Origin: Actinomycetospora cinnamomea
GTDB taxonomy: Bacteria; Actinomycetota; Actinomycetes; Mycobacteriales; Pseudonocardiaceae
Length of the DNA stretch: 64,000 nt
Assembly: GCF_003096675.1 (NCBI RefSeq)
Contig: NZ_QEKW01000006.1
Coordinates: 248,001-312,000 of the forward strand
Reading direction: 5' to 3'
Part shown: positions 32,818 to 41,533 of the stretch, in pieces
How positions within the stretch are numbered: position 1 is the stretch's first letter
How the letters are laid out: every line of letters begins with the position of its first letter
The notes under the pieces: generated by a model
Told to the model about the DNA's origin: nothing
The model's input: only the letters and a program-made list of their open reading frames with translations
Databases searched by the model: none
Made by a program: the position numbers and the translations under genes

Positions 32818-34436
32818 CGGTCGTCGTGCTCCCCGAGCACCGGGGGCGTGACCAGGCGGCGCTCGTCGGGGTCGTCGGCCGGGTCGCGCCACGGGTCGGC
32901 ATCGACGAGGTACTCGGGGTGGCGCACACCGGACGTGCCGGCGCGCAGCGTGTCGGCGATCATCCCGGCCGCGCCACCGGTCGGGGGCAGGAACGGGACG
33001 TCGGCTCCGAACGCGCTCGGGCCGGGGCTGCTCGAGCCGGAGGCGGGTGCGCCCGAGGCGGGGGTGCCCGGACCTGCGGGGGCGGGCGGGACCCCGACGC
33101 CGAGCGCCGGATCCGTGCCGGTGGACGCACCGGTACCGGTGGAGGGGCCGGTGCCGGCGAGCGGGCTCGCACCGGTGGACGGGCCGGTGCCGGTGGGTGT
33201 GGCACCGGGTGGCCCGGTGTCGTCACGGCCCGGGAACACCGGGGTGGGGCCGTGCGGGCCCGGGGTGGCGGGCTGCGGCCCCTCGGTACGGGCTGCGGGC
33301 GGCTGCCGGCGCTCGTCACGGCGACCCTCGGCCGGACCGGCGCGCCCGGGGACGGGTCCGCCGGCGAGCCGGTCGGCGGCGGTGGGGGCCACGGGAGCCG
33401 ACGGGCCGCGCGGGTCCCGGAGTCCCCGTGCGCCGCCCGTGCCGGCTCCGGCACGGCCACCGCCCCGGCCTGGAAGTCCGCCCGGGGCGCCCGCTCGGGG
33501 CGGGCCGCCGGGACCCGCACGCCCGCGGTTCGGCGGAGGAGCCTCGACGCCGCCCCGCAGGCGTGAGACGAACCGGCCGATGGGACCCGGCCGCGCACCC
33601 GGATCCGCGGGCGCGCCCGGACCGGTCGGAGCACGTCCACCGGGACCCGGGCGGGTCCCCGGCGCCGCCCGGCCCGGCACCCCGCCCGCGGGACCTCCTG
33701 GCACCCCGGGCACACGCGCGCGGGGGGCCGGCGTGGACCCGGCGGGCGCAGCGGCACGGGCGAGGACACCACCGCCCGCGGGAGCCCCCGAGCCGACCCC
33801 ACCGGGCGTGGACGTCGCAGGGACGCCGCCGCCCCGGGCGGTGGCGGGCAGCGGGCCGGGGCCGCCCGGCGTCGCGCGCCCGGCGAGGCCGTCGGCGGCC
33901 GACGGGGCCCCGCGGGCGGCGAGCCCGGTCTGCTCGAGGTAGGCGCGGTACGCGCGCTGGGCCGCCCGCTCCTCGGCCTGGGCGGTCTGGAAGGCGCCGA
34001 AGCCGTCGGGCGGGCCGCCTGCCGCCAGCGTCCCGGCCAGGCCCGGCGTCGCGGGCGTCGTGCCCAGGACCGGCAGGGCCGGCGGGCGGGGCGGGCCGAC
34101 GAGCGACTGGACGCGGGCCAGCGCGTCGCGCATCCCCTGCAAGCTCCCGGCCTGCCCGGTGACGGCGTCGCCGAGACGGCTCATGCGCGCCACGAGCGTG
34201 CGCACGTGCGCGCTCGCGGCGTCGGCGTCCCGCCCACGCCACGCGGAGCCGAGCTCGACATGGGCCCGCTCGAGACGCTGCGCGGCGGCGCGGAGCTCCT
34301 CACCTCGAGCGGCGTGGCGCACGCGGGCCGAGTCGATCGCACCCGGGTCGGCGCCGTCGTGGACCCACCGGTGGATCAGCTCGTGGCTGATCGCCGACGT
34401 GTCGCGCCCGCCCCACGGGACGCCGGGGACCGGCAC
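32814..34436 (-). CDS. PPE/WXG-like N-terminal helical domain with long Pro/Gly-rich tail, probable ESX substrate
   Basis: 540 aa. Start GTG 34436 with ggaggtgg upstream. Residues 1-115 are predicted helical (SHELIHRWVHDGADPGAI, then a long Ala/Arg/Glu helix with AWRGRDADAAS and a second helix ending VQSLV), like PPE or WXG100 folds. Residues ~130-460 are disordered Pro/Gly/Ala/Thr sequence with short repeats (GPSTG, TGTG). The C-terminal ~75 residues (VPFLPPTGGAAGM ... LVTPPVLGEHDD) look conserved. Overlap with EspG supports secretion by a type VII system located elsewhere. Confidence 0.68.
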   Translation of the reverse strand: MPVPGVPWGGRDTSAISHELIHRWVHDGADPGAIDSARVRHAARGEELRAAAQRLERAHVELGSAWRGRDADAASAHVRTLVARMSRLGDAVTGQAGSLQGMRDALARVQSLVGPPRPPALPVLGTTPATPGLAGTLAAGGPPDGFGAFQTAQAEERAAQRAYRAYLEQTGLAARGAPSAADGLAGRATPGGPGPLPATARGGGVPATSTPGGVGSGAPAGGGVLARAAAPAGSTPAPRARVPGVPGGPAGGVPGRAAPGTRPGPGGRAPTGPGAPADPGARPGPIGRFVSRLRGGVEAPPPNRGRAGPGGPPRAGAPGGLPGRGGGRAGAGTGGARGLRDPRGPSAPVAPTAADRLAGGPVPGRAGPAEGRRDERRQPPAARTEGPQPATPGPHGPTPVFPGRDDTGPPGATPTGTGPSTGASPLAGTGPSTGTGASTGTDPALGVGVPPAPAGPGTPASGAPASGSSSPGPSAFGADVPFLPPTGGAAGMIADTLRAGTSGVRHPEYLVDADPWRDPADDPDERRLVTPPVLGEHDDR

Positions 34437-34629
34437 GGTCCACCACCTCCCGCGCCCGCACACAGGTCCTGACGCGGGGAGCCTAGGTCCGACCGGGCGA
34501 TGGTGGGGAGCGAATCCTCCCCTCGCCTCGGTTCGGGTGGTCAGAACGGCGGTGGGTCGGGGTCGTCGTCGGGTGGTCCGGGTGGAGGTGGGGGTGGGGG
34601 TGGCTCCCGGGCCACCCCGGCGGTGGGTC

Positions 34630-35514
34630 TCAGAGCCCGAACCGGCTCCACAGAGCCCGGTGCTCGACCCACTCCAGCGCCGCGCCGACGGGGTCGAGAC
34701 CCGCGGCCGAGAGACCCGACGGACCCAGCACCCCGCCGAGCCCCAGCCGCGCGAGCAGGGGCTTGCGGGGCTCGACGGTCGCCGGCTCGGCGTCCGGGAA
34801 GCGACGGGCCAGCACCTCGCGGGCGGTGCCGAGGTCGTCGACGAGCCCCAGATCGAGGGCCCGCCGGCCCGTCCAGACCTCCCCGGTGAACAGGTCCTCG
34901 GTCTCACGCAGCGCGTCCCCGCGACGCGAGCGAACCCACTCGATGAACAGGTCGTGCAGCTCGGACTGCATGCCGAGCAGCCACTCGACGTCCTCGGGCT
35001 TCTCGGGCTGGAAGGGGTCGAGGCGCGCCTTGTTCTCGCCCGCGGTGTGCAGCCGGCGCTCGATGCCGTAGCGCTCGATGAGGCCGGTGAGCCCGAAGCC
35101 GCCCGAGACGACCCCGATCGAGCCGACGAGCGACGTGGGGTGCGCGTAGATCTCGTCGGCGGCACACGCCAGCCAGTAGCCACCCGAGGCGGCGACGTCC
35201 TCGCAGAAGGCCAGCACCGGCAGCTCGTGCTCCTGGGCCAGCCCCCGGATGCGGTCGGCCACCAGCGCGGACTGCGTCGCCGACCCACCCGGCGAGTTGA
35301 TCACCAGCGCCACGGCCTCGACCCGGTCCGCGGTGAACGCGCGCTTCAGGGCGTCCTCCACCGCGTTGATGTTGATGACCGCCCGCGGCACCGGCCCCGT
35401 GGTCGCCGCGATCACGCCCTGCAGCCGCACCACGCTCACCGTGCGTGTGCCGGTCGCCGCCGCGAGGGGACCGGGCAGGACCGAGGACAGGGCCGAGCCG
35501 AACCGCAAGTTCAT
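34630..35514 (-). CDS. sppA: Signal peptide peptidase SppA-type (S49) protease
   Basis: 294 aa, ATG start with TAGCCT 7 nt upstream (leaderless). S49 motifs are present: INSPGGSATQSALVADRI, the nucleophile Ser in DVAASGGYWLACAADEI, and the general-base Lys in GENKARLDPF. The length fits the short bacterial SppA36K form. No N-terminal membrane helix is seen, unlike typical SppA, so it may be cytoplasmic or peripherally bound. It lies between the ESX triad and the LytS kinase gene. Confidence 0.85.
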   Translation of the reverse strand: MNLRFGSALSSVLPGPLAAATGTRTVSVVRLQGVIAATTGPVPRAVININAVEDALKRAFTADRVEAVALVINSPGGSATQSALVADRIRGLAQEHELPVLAFCEDVAASGGYWLACAADEIYAHPTSLVGSIGVVSGGFGLTGLIERYGIERRLHTAGENKARLDPFQPEKPEDVEWLLGMQSELHDLFIEWVRSRRGDALRETEDLFTGEVWTGRRALDLGLVDDLGTAREVLARRFPDAEPATVEPRKPLLARLGLGGVLGPSGLSAAGLDPVGAALEWVEHRALWSRFGL

Positions 35515-35521
35515 GGCCTCG

Positions 35522-35527
35522 AGGCTA
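35522..35527 (-). promoter_or_regulatory. Putative -10 element of leaderless sppA
   Basis: TAGCCT on the minus strand, 7 nt before ATG 35514. Confidence 0.4.
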
Positions 35528-35556
35528 GCCGCCCTCCGGGTGACGTCGAGATCAGC

Positions 35557-36759
35557 TCAGACGCGCACGCCCGCCCGGAACTTCGGCACGCGCAGGATGA
35601 TCTTCGTTCCCGCGCCGCGCTCGGTCTCCACCACCAGGCCGTAGTCCGGGCCGAAGGCCGAGCGCATGCGGTCGTCCACGTTGCCGAGGCCGACGTGCGC
35701 GCCGGAGAGGTGCGCGTCGCGGTTCTCCTCCTTGAGCGCCTTCGGGTCCATCCCGACGCCGTCGTCCTCGACGATGATGGTGCACTCGGACCCGGAGTCC
35801 TCCGCGGTGAGCGACACGGTGCCCCCGCCCGGCTTGCCCGACAGGCCGTGGCGTACGGCGTTCTCGACCAGCGGCTGGAGCGCGAGGAACGGCAGCACCA
35901 CCGAGAGGACCTCGGGCGCGACCTGCACCTTCACCGTCAGCCGGCTGCCGAACCGGGCGTGCTCGAGGGCCAGGTAGCGGTCGATGTTCTTGAGCTCGTC
36001 GGCCAGCGTCGTGTACTCGCCCGCCTGGCGGAACGAGTAGCGCGTGAAGTCGGCGAACTCCATGAGCAGCTCGCGCGCCCGCTCCGGGTCGGTGCGGATG
36101 AACGACGCGACGGTGTTGAGCGCGTTGTAGATGAAGTGCGGCGAGATCTGCGCGCGCAGCGCCCGCACCTCGGCGCGGTTGAGCCGGGCGCGGGACTCGT
36201 CGAGGTCGGCGAGCTCGAGCTGACTGGAGACGTAGCGGGCGACCTCGGCCGACGCGCGCAGCAGCACCGGGCCCGGGGTGTCCGCACTGACCGCGGCCAG
36301 CGTGCCGGCCACGTTGCCGTCGACCTCCAGCGGCACGACGACGATGCCGCGCACCGGGCAGTCCTGCGAGCCGCACTCGATGTCCTTGCGGCTGGCCACC
36401 TGCTGGCGGCCGGTGCGCATGACCTTCTCGGCGTACTGACGCACGTCCAGGCTGTGGTGCTCGGCCTCCCCGTCCCATGCCAGCGGCACGCAGTCCGAGC
36501 CCGTCATCGACAGCGCCTCGGTGTCCAGCAGCGTCCGCAGGTAGGGCACCGCGAACTGCGCCGACGACTCCGAGAGCCCCTCGCGCAGCGCGGGCGCCGC
36601 CAGCGAGACGGTGTGCAGCGTCGAGAACGTCGCGCGCTCCAGCGGCGACGCGAACTCGTTGCGCCGCTTCACGCGCCGGTAGACCAGGACCGCGACGACC
36701 AGTGCCACGACGACGGCGAGCGCCGCGAGCAACCGCGGGTCGGTCAGCCAGCTGGGCAC
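35557..36759 (-). CDS. LytS/YehU-type sensor histidine kinase with GAF domain
   Basis: 400 aa, GTG start. One N-terminal membrane helix (about 8-28), a GAF-like domain (about 40-180) with a two-Cys segment DIECGSQDCP (C129, C134), then the His_kinase domain with phospho-acceptor His208 in ISPHFIYNALNTV and an HATPase domain (LQPLVENAVRHGL, DDGVGMDP, GLGNVDDRM). This is the partner class of LytTR regulators, one of which is encoded 4 kb downstream with a symporter. The Cys pair could sense redox state or metal; this is an inference. Confidence 0.9.
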   Translation of the reverse strand: MPSWLTDPRLLAALAVVVALVVAVLVYRRVKRRNEFASPLERATFSTLHTVSLAAPALREGLSESSAQFAVPYLRTLLDTEALSMTGSDCVPLAWDGEAEHHSLDVRQYAEKVMRTGRQQVASRKDIECGSQDCPVRGIVVVPLEVDGNVAGTLAAVSADTPGPVLLRASAEVARYVSSQLELADLDESRARLNRAEVRALRAQISPHFIYNALNTVASFIRTDPERARELLMEFADFTRYSFRQAGEYTTLADELKNIDRYLALEHARFGSRLTVKVQVAPEVLSVVLPFLALQPLVENAVRHGLSGKPGGGTVSLTAEDSGSECTIIVEDDGVGMDPKALKEENRDAHLSGAHVGLGNVDDRMRSAFGPDYGLVVETERGAGTKIILRVPKFRAGVRV

Positions 36760-36764
36760 GGCGA

Positions 36765-37628
36765 CTATTTGACCAGACGCGACAGGCGGCGGTCCGCCAG
36801 CGCTCGCCCCTGGGTCTGGCAGGTGGGGCAGTACTGGAAGGACCGTTCGGCGTAGGAGACCTCGCGCACGGTGTCCCCGCAGACCGGGCAGGGCAGCCCG
36901 GTGCGCGCGTGCACCCGCATCCCGGAACGCTTCTCGCCCTTGAGACGGGCCGCGTCCTGGCCCACCGCGCGCTCGACGGCCCCGGACAGCACCGCGATCA
37001 TCGCGCCGTGCAGCCGGTCGGCGGCCTCGACGTCGAGCTTCCCCGCCGTGGCGAACGGCGACAGCTTGGCGACGTGGAGGATCTCGTCGGAGTAGGCGTT
37101 GCCGATCCCGGCGATCACCTGCTGGTCGGCCAGCAGCGTCTTGAGCCGCGTCGACGGGTGGGCGGCCAGCAGCTCGCCGAACGTCCCGCGCCCGATGGTC
37201 AGCGCGTCCGGACCCAGCTTCGCGACGCCGGGCACCTCGGCGGGGTCGGCCACGAGGTAGACGGCCAGCCGCTTCTGCGTGCCCGCCTCGGTGAGGTCGA
37301 AGCCGGGGCCGCCGACCGTCTCGAGGTGCACCCGCAGCTCCAGCGGGCCCTTGCCCGGCTTCGGCGGGGTCGTCGAGGCCTGGTCGTGCCAGCGCAGCCA
37401 GCCCGCCCGCGACAGGTGCACGACGAGGTGCAGGCCGTCGAGGTGGACGTCCAGGAACTTCCCGTGCCGCGACGCGCCGGTGACCAGCCGGCCGGTGATC
37501 GCCGACAGCGGCGGGTCGAACGTCTTCAGCGCGGTCATGCTGGCGAGGTCGGCGCGCGCCACCGGCCGGGCCAGCGCGTGGGTGCGCAGGTGCTCGGCGA
37601 GGGCCTCGACCTCGGGCAGCTCGGGCAC
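36765..37628 (-). CDS. Fpg/Nei family DNA glycosylase/AP lyase
   Basis: 287 aa, GTG start. The N-terminus PELPEVEALAEHL gives the catalytic Pro2 and Glu3 of the family. The conserved Lys is in ASRHGKFLDVHL. The helix-two-turn-helix region reads ADQQVIAGIGNAYSDEIL, and a C-terminal zinc finger has CPVCGDTVREV and YCPTCQTQGR. It removes oxidised bases and nicks the strand. Nei-type rather than Fpg is likely because the typical Fpg lesion-recognition loop is not evident; this is uncertain. Confidence 0.9.
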   Translation of the reverse strand: MPELPEVEALAEHLRTHALARPVARADLASMTALKTFDPPLSAITGRLVTGASRHGKFLDVHLDGLHLVVHLSRAGWLRWHDQASTTPPKPGKGPLELRVHLETVGGPGFDLTEAGTQKRLAVYLVADPAEVPGVAKLGPDALTIGRGTFGELLAAHPSTRLKTLLADQQVIAGIGNAYSDEILHVAKLSPFATAGKLDVEAADRLHGAMIAVLSGAVERAVGQDAARLKGEKRSGMRVHARTGLPCPVCGDTVREVSYAERSFQYCPTCQTQGRALADRRLSRLVK

Positions 37629-37645
37629 GTCAGCTCACCGGCCCG

Positions 37646-38101
37646 TCAACTCACCGGCTGCAGCGGACTGTCGGCGTACGCGGGGGTCGCGCGGGTCTCG
37701 AGGCTGCGGATGGTCTGGTTCATCTCCTCGCGGGCGGCGGACGTGCCGCGCACCCAGCCGACCCACCGCTCGGGCGACGACCCGTCGGAGCCGCCCGGCG
37801 TCTCGGCCACGAGCGTGCGCGGGCGGCGCAGCACCCAGCGGCCGGGGAAGAACCCGATGATGAGCAGCAGGATCGCCCAGACCCAGAGGGGCACGACCAC
37901 GCCCTGGCTGCCCGTGGCCCACCAGGCGAGCAGCGCGACCCACAGCAGGCCCATGATCGAGACGATGCCGATGGCCGCCAGCTGGCCACCCTGCATGTCG
38001 TGCTCGAAGTCCTCACCCGTGGCCGGATCGGTCCACTCCAGCTTCTGGCGCACCATCCACTGCCGTCCGTCGGCGGCGCGCACGATGCGTATCTTGGCCA
38101 C
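37646..38101 (-). CDS. Conserved actinobacterial membrane protein of unknown function
   Basis: 151 aa, GTG start with TAAGCT 6 nt upstream. The N-terminus IRIVRAADGRQWMVRQKLEW forms a short soluble region, followed by two membrane helices (about 42-63 and 69-85) and a cytoplasmic tail with ERWVGWVRGTSAAREEMNQ. I do not recognise a named family. It is followed by the DNA glycosylase gene 17 nt downstream. Confidence 0.72.
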   Translation of the reverse strand: MAKIRIVRAADGRQWMVRQKLEWTDPATGEDFEHDMQGGQLAAIGIVSIMGLLWVALLAWWATGSQGVVVPLWVWAILLLIIGFFPGRWVLRRPRTLVAETPGGSDGSSPERWVGWVRGTSAAREEMNQTIRSLETRATPAYADSPLQPVS

Positions 38102-38107
38102 GGGCCC

Positions 38108-38113
38108 AGCTTA
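38108..38113 (-). promoter_or_regulatory. Putative -10 element of leaderless membrane protein gene
   Basis: TAAGCT on the minus strand, 6 nt before GTG 38101. Confidence 0.38.
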
Positions 38114-38121
38114 GCGCCGGT

Positions 38122-39777
38122 CTACCCCTGGTCACGGCGCCAGACGGGCGCGCCGAGCGCCCCCGCGCCGCCGACCTGCTCGCGCAGCTCGCGCTTGAGC
38201 ACCTTGCCCGCCGCGGACACCGGCAGCGCCTCGGCGACGTGCAGCGCGCGCAGGCGCTGGTACGGCGCGACGTGCTCGTCCACCGCCGCCGCCAGCCGCG
38301 CGGCGACCTCCCCGTCGATCGTGGTGCCGGGCGCGGGCACGACGACCGCCACCGGCTCCTCGCCCACCGCCGGATCGGCCCGGCCCACGACGGCGGCCGC
38401 GCTGACCTCGGGCTGGGCCACGAGCAGCTCCTCGAGGTGGCGCGGGTACACGTTGTAGCCCTTGTAGAGCAGCATGTCCTTGGCCCGGTCGACGATCTCG
38501 AGCAGGCCGTCCTCGCCGATCACGCCGATGTCGCCGGTGCGCAGCCACCCGTCGACGAGCGTCGCGGCGGTGTCCTCCGGCCGGTCGAGGTAGCCGACCA
38601 TCACCTGCGGCCCGCGGGCCCAGACCTCGCCCGGCTCCCCCGCCGGCACCGGGGCCCCGGGCTCGCCGACGACGATCTCGGTGTCGGGCACGGGGACGCC
38701 GACGGTGCCGATACGCCGGTGCGCCGAGCGGGCGGTGGCGCCGAAGGTCAGGCCCATCGTCGCCTCGGTCATGCCGTAGCCCTCGACGATGACCGCCTCG
38801 GGCATCCGCTCGGCCAGCCGCTCGGCCAGCGCCACCGGCATCGGCGCGGCGCCCGAGCTGATGCCCTGCACCGAGGTGAGGTCGCGCGACGCGGACTCGG
38901 GGTGGGCGAGCAGGGCGTGGAACAGCGGCGGGGCACCGGTCACCGTGGTGACGCGGTGGGTCTCGACGTCGGCCAGGAAGCGGGCCGGGTCGAAGCGCTC
39001 GTGCACGATCACCGTCGTCCCCGTGACCAGCGGGACCGTCATGCCGCCGACGGTGCCCATGGCGTGGAACCACGGGGCGACGGCGATCCCGACGCCCTCG
39101 CCGAGGCGCACCGGCCACTCCTCGGCGGGCCCGATCTGCTCGACGGTGACGTCGCCGCCGACACCGTGCTCCGGGCGCGAGCCCGTGGTGTGGCACGCGT
39201 ACTGCAGCACGTTGGCCACGACGTTCGCGTGGGTGAGCACGACGCCCTTGGGCCGGCCGGTGGTGCCGCCGGTGTAGGAGAGATGGGCGCGCGCCACCGA
39301 GGGGTCGAGGTCGAGCACGGGCGGGGCCTCGGCGTCCTCCGACCCGAGCCCGACACCGTCGGTCGGGATGAGCGGCACCCCCGCGCCGACATCGGCGAGT
39401 CCCACGACCGCCACCGCGCCCGCGTCGGCGAGCTGGGAGGCGACGCCCTCGGGCGGCAGCTGGGGGCTGACCGGGCTGAACGTCGCCCCGGCCAGCAGGA
39501 TCCCGTGGTAGGCGACGGGGAAGGCCAGCGTGTTGGGCAGGTGCACGCCCACGACGTCGCCGGGCCGGACCCCCCGCGCCTGCAGGTGGTGGGCGAACCC
39601 GCAGGCCGCACGCCAGAGCCCGGTGAACGTCAGCTCGCGGCCGTGATGGGAGAACGCGACACGGTCACCGAAACGGCGGGCCGCCCCGTCGAGCAGGGCT
39701 CCCACCGGCACCTCGGGGTACGGGAGCCGCTCCGGCACCCAGGTCCGCCAGTCCGCCGTCGGCTCCGACACCGTCAT
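38122..39777 (-). CDS. Acyl-CoA synthetase / 4-coumarate-CoA ligase-like AMP-binding enzyme
   Basis: 551 aa, ATG start. Adenylation motifs in order: LSYTGGTTGRPKGVVLTH (P-loop), VEGYGMTEATMG, GWLRTGDIGVIGEDG and the catalytic Lys near the C-terminus in VSAAGKVLKREL. The N-terminal part has GVHLPNTLAFPVAYHG as in fatty acid and aryl acid-CoA ligases. Activates a carboxylic acid to its CoA thioester. It follows the depolymerase-like hydrolase in the same direction, so one reading is reactivation of released hydroxyacids, but TAGGGT 7 nt upstream of the ATG suggests its own promoter. Confidence 0.87.
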   Translation of the reverse strand: MTVSEPTADWRTWVPERLPYPEVPVGALLDGAARRFGDRVAFSHHGRELTFTGLWRAACGFAHHLQARGVRPGDVVGVHLPNTLAFPVAYHGILLAGATFSPVSPQLPPEGVASQLADAGAVAVVGLADVGAGVPLIPTDGVGLGSEDAEAPPVLDLDPSVARAHLSYTGGTTGRPKGVVLTHANVVANVLQYACHTTGSRPEHGVGGDVTVEQIGPAEEWPVRLGEGVGIAVAPWFHAMGTVGGMTVPLVTGTTVIVHERFDPARFLADVETHRVTTVTGAPPLFHALLAHPESASRDLTSVQGISSGAAPMPVALAERLAERMPEAVIVEGYGMTEATMGLTFGATARSAHRRIGTVGVPVPDTEIVVGEPGAPVPAGEPGEVWARGPQVMVGYLDRPEDTAATLVDGWLRTGDIGVIGEDGLLEIVDRAKDMLLYKGYNVYPRHLEELLVAQPEVSAAAVVGRADPAVGEEPVAVVVPAPGTTIDGEVAARLAAAVDEHVAPYQRLRALHVAEALPVSAAGKVLKRELREQVGGAGALGAPVWRRDQG

Positions 39778-39784
39778 GGCCGGA

Positions 39785-39790
39785 ACCCTA
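39785..39790 (-). promoter_or_regulatory. Putative -10 element of leaderless acyl-CoA synthetase gene
   Basis: TAGGGT on the minus strand, 7 nt before ATG 39777. Confidence 0.42.
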
Positions 39791-39816
39791 AACAGTCGTT
39801 CAGGGGGGGAGGAAGA

Positions 39817-40668
39817 TCAGCGGTCGAGGAAGTCCTCGAGGACCGGGCCGAGCTCGTGCGGCCGGGTCAGGAGGCCGACGTGGCCGCCGTCGTGCAGGTG
39901 CACGGTGGAGTGCGGCAGCAGGGCGCCCATGATGTGCGCGTTGACCACGGGGATGACCGGGTCGAGCCGCCCGTTGAGCACCAGCGTCGGCGCGGCGATC
40001 AGCGGCAGGACGGGGAGGCTCGTCCAGCTCAGGAGCGCCATCAGCTGGTACAGGTAGCCACGCGGGTCCACCTCGCGGGCGCGGGAGAACACGGCGTCGA
40101 CCTCGGCCTGCGACTCCCCGACGTAGATCTCGGCGCCGGCCTCGCGGCGGTAGGTGCGGTCGTTGTAGCGCCGCGGTGTGAGCATCTTGGTCAGCACGCT
40201 GAGCCGCGCCGGCACCATCCAGGCGCCCATCCCGGTGCTGACCAGCGCCAGCTTGCCGGTGCGGTCCGGGTGCTGGAGGGCGAACTGCTGGGCGATGCCG
40301 CCGCCCCACGACAGGCCGAGCACGTCGGCACGCCGGTAGCCGAGGCGGTCGAGCAGCCCCGCGAGCAGGTAGGCCAGGCCGCACATCGGCAGCGGCACCC
40401 ACGGCAGCGGCGACCCGCCGATGCCGGGGACGTCGAAGCGGACCACGGGGCGCTGCGGGTCGAGCGCCTCGACCAGCGGGTCGAGGAACTCAAGGCTCGC
40501 GCCGATGCCGTTGACCAGCACCAGCGGTCGGCGCCCGGGCGCGCCCGGACGGTGGGCGACGTGCAGCCGGTGCCCGGCGACGACGACGTCGGTGACGTCG
40601 CCGATGTCGGGCGGGGCGGTATGGGCGGCGGGCTCCGGGGCGGGCTCGGGAAGCGACAGGGCGCTCAC
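39817..40668 (-). CDS. Alpha/beta hydrolase, probable intracellular polyhydroxyalkanoate depolymerase
   Basis: 283 aa, GTG start in a GTGA overlap with the XRE gene. The nucleophile elbow is GLSWGGG, the oxyanion region is LVNGIGASLEF, the acid is probably in LNGRLDPVIP, and the His is in DGGHVGLL. This pattern, especially GLSWGG and LVNGIGA, is shared with medium-chain PHA depolymerases (PhaZ). The operon with a phasin-like gene and a regulator, and the nearby phaC, support that role; a general esterase cannot be excluded. Confidence 0.77.
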   Translation of the reverse strand: MSALSLPEPAPEPAAHTAPPDIGDVTDVVVAGHRLHVAHRPGAPGRRPLVLVNGIGASLEFLDPLVEALDPQRPVVRFDVPGIGGSPLPWVPLPMCGLAYLLAGLLDRLGYRRADVLGLSWGGGIAQQFALQHPDRTGKLALVSTGMGAWMVPARLSVLTKMLTPRRYNDRTYRREAGAEIYVGESQAEVDAVFSRAREVDPRGYLYQLMALLSWTSLPVLPLIAAPTLVLNGRLDPVIPVVNAHIMGALLPHSTVHLHDGGHVGLLTRPHELGPVLEDFLDR

Positions 40669-41066
40669 GGGGCGTCCCTCCCGTCGGGTCCGCCCGCCGT
40701 GTAACTGCGGTACACGGAGATCAGGGCCTCCTTCTGGGCGTCGGAGAGCCGGGGGTCGGCGCGGATCGCCCGCTCGGCGGACGACGCGCCGGCCTCGGCC
40801 GGGGGATGACCCCCGGCCTGCTCGCGCACCAGGCCGGCCTGCAGCAGCAGGGTCTCGGCGGAGATGTCGAGCGCCTCCGCGATCGCGTGCAGCACACGGA
40901 CCGAGGGCTCGTGGAGCCCCCGTTCGATCTGGCTCAGGTAGGGGTTCGAGATGTTGCTCAGGGCCGAGAGCTGCCGCAGCGAGAGCCGGGCGAGCTTGCG
41001 CTGGCTGCGGATGAACCCGCCGAGGGCACGGCGGTGGTCCTCCCAGGCCCGGCCCGGGTCGGACAC
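40665..41066 (-). CDS. XRE-family transcriptional regulator of the PHA operon
   Basis: 133 aa, GTG start 5 nt after the phasin stop. The helix-turn-helix (about 17-70) is LGGFIRSQRKLARLSLRQLS followed by NISNPYLSQIERGLHEPSV, a textbook XRE motif. The C-terminal helix has PRLSDAQKEALISVYRSY, seen in PHA-linked XRE proteins of actinobacteria. Located between the phasin and depolymerase genes, so it probably controls this operon, perhaps autogenously. Confidence 0.85.
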   Translation of the reverse strand: MSDPGRAWEDHRRALGGFIRSQRKLARLSLRQLSALSNISNPYLSQIERGLHEPSVRVLHAIAEALDISAETLLLQAGLVREQAGGHPPAEAGASSAERAIRADPRLSDAQKEALISVYRSYTAGGPDGRDAP

Positions 41067-41071
41067 GTCGG

Positions 41072-41419
41072 TCAGCGGCGCGCGGCCGGCGGCGTGACGA
41101 CCGTGAGCGGACGCAGCGCGGGCGCGACGGCCCCGAGGGCGTGGTGGACCGCGGAGCGCTGCGCCTCGAGCACCTGCACGCCGGTGTCGTAGAACCGGTC
41201 GACGGCCTCGGCCGCGGTGCGCGGCAGCGCGGTGGCGTTGGCGGCCGTCGCGGCCGTGGCGGGGCCGTCGGCGACGCCCGGCGCGAGACCCGGGAGGCTG
41301 CGCAGCACGGTGGCCCAGCTCTCGGCGACGGAGCCGGCGAGACGGAGACCGGCCTCCTGGACCTGGGTGATCATGTCGAGAGCCTGGTCGCGGGTCTCGT
41401 CGGCGGTCGGGGTGGCCAT
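41072..41419 (-). CDS. Phasin-like PHA granule protein
   Basis: 115 aa, ATG start with ggaggta upstream. Mostly amphipathic helix with Ala, Thr and Leu: QVQEAGLRLAGSVAESWATV, an Ala/Thr linker, then AAEAVDRFYDTGVQVLEAQR. This composition and size fit actinobacterial phasins that coat polyhydroxyalkanoate granules. The assignment rests on context with phaC, the XRE regulator and the depolymerase. It heads that operon; TAAACT about 34 nt upstream of the ATG may be its -10. Confidence 0.68.
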   Translation of the reverse strand: MATPTADETRDQALDMITQVQEAGLRLAGSVAESWATVLRSLPGLAPGVADGPATAATAANATALPRTAAEAVDRFYDTGVQVLEAQRSAVHHALGAVAPALRPLTVVTPPAARR

Positions 41420-41533
41420 GGGGGAGATACCTCCGTCGTCGGTGACCTGCTCAGTTTACCAAGCACACGCGGCCACGGTCCGCCCTGCGGTGAGCGCGGT
41501 CACCGGGCAGTCACCCTCCGTCATAAGGGTGCG

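Noticed and set aside
34541..34612. 23-codon minus-strand ORF after sppA ending DDDPDPPPF
   Set aside because: Low-complexity Pro/Asp peptide with GTG but no ribosome site; might be the remnant of a tail, but too weak to call.
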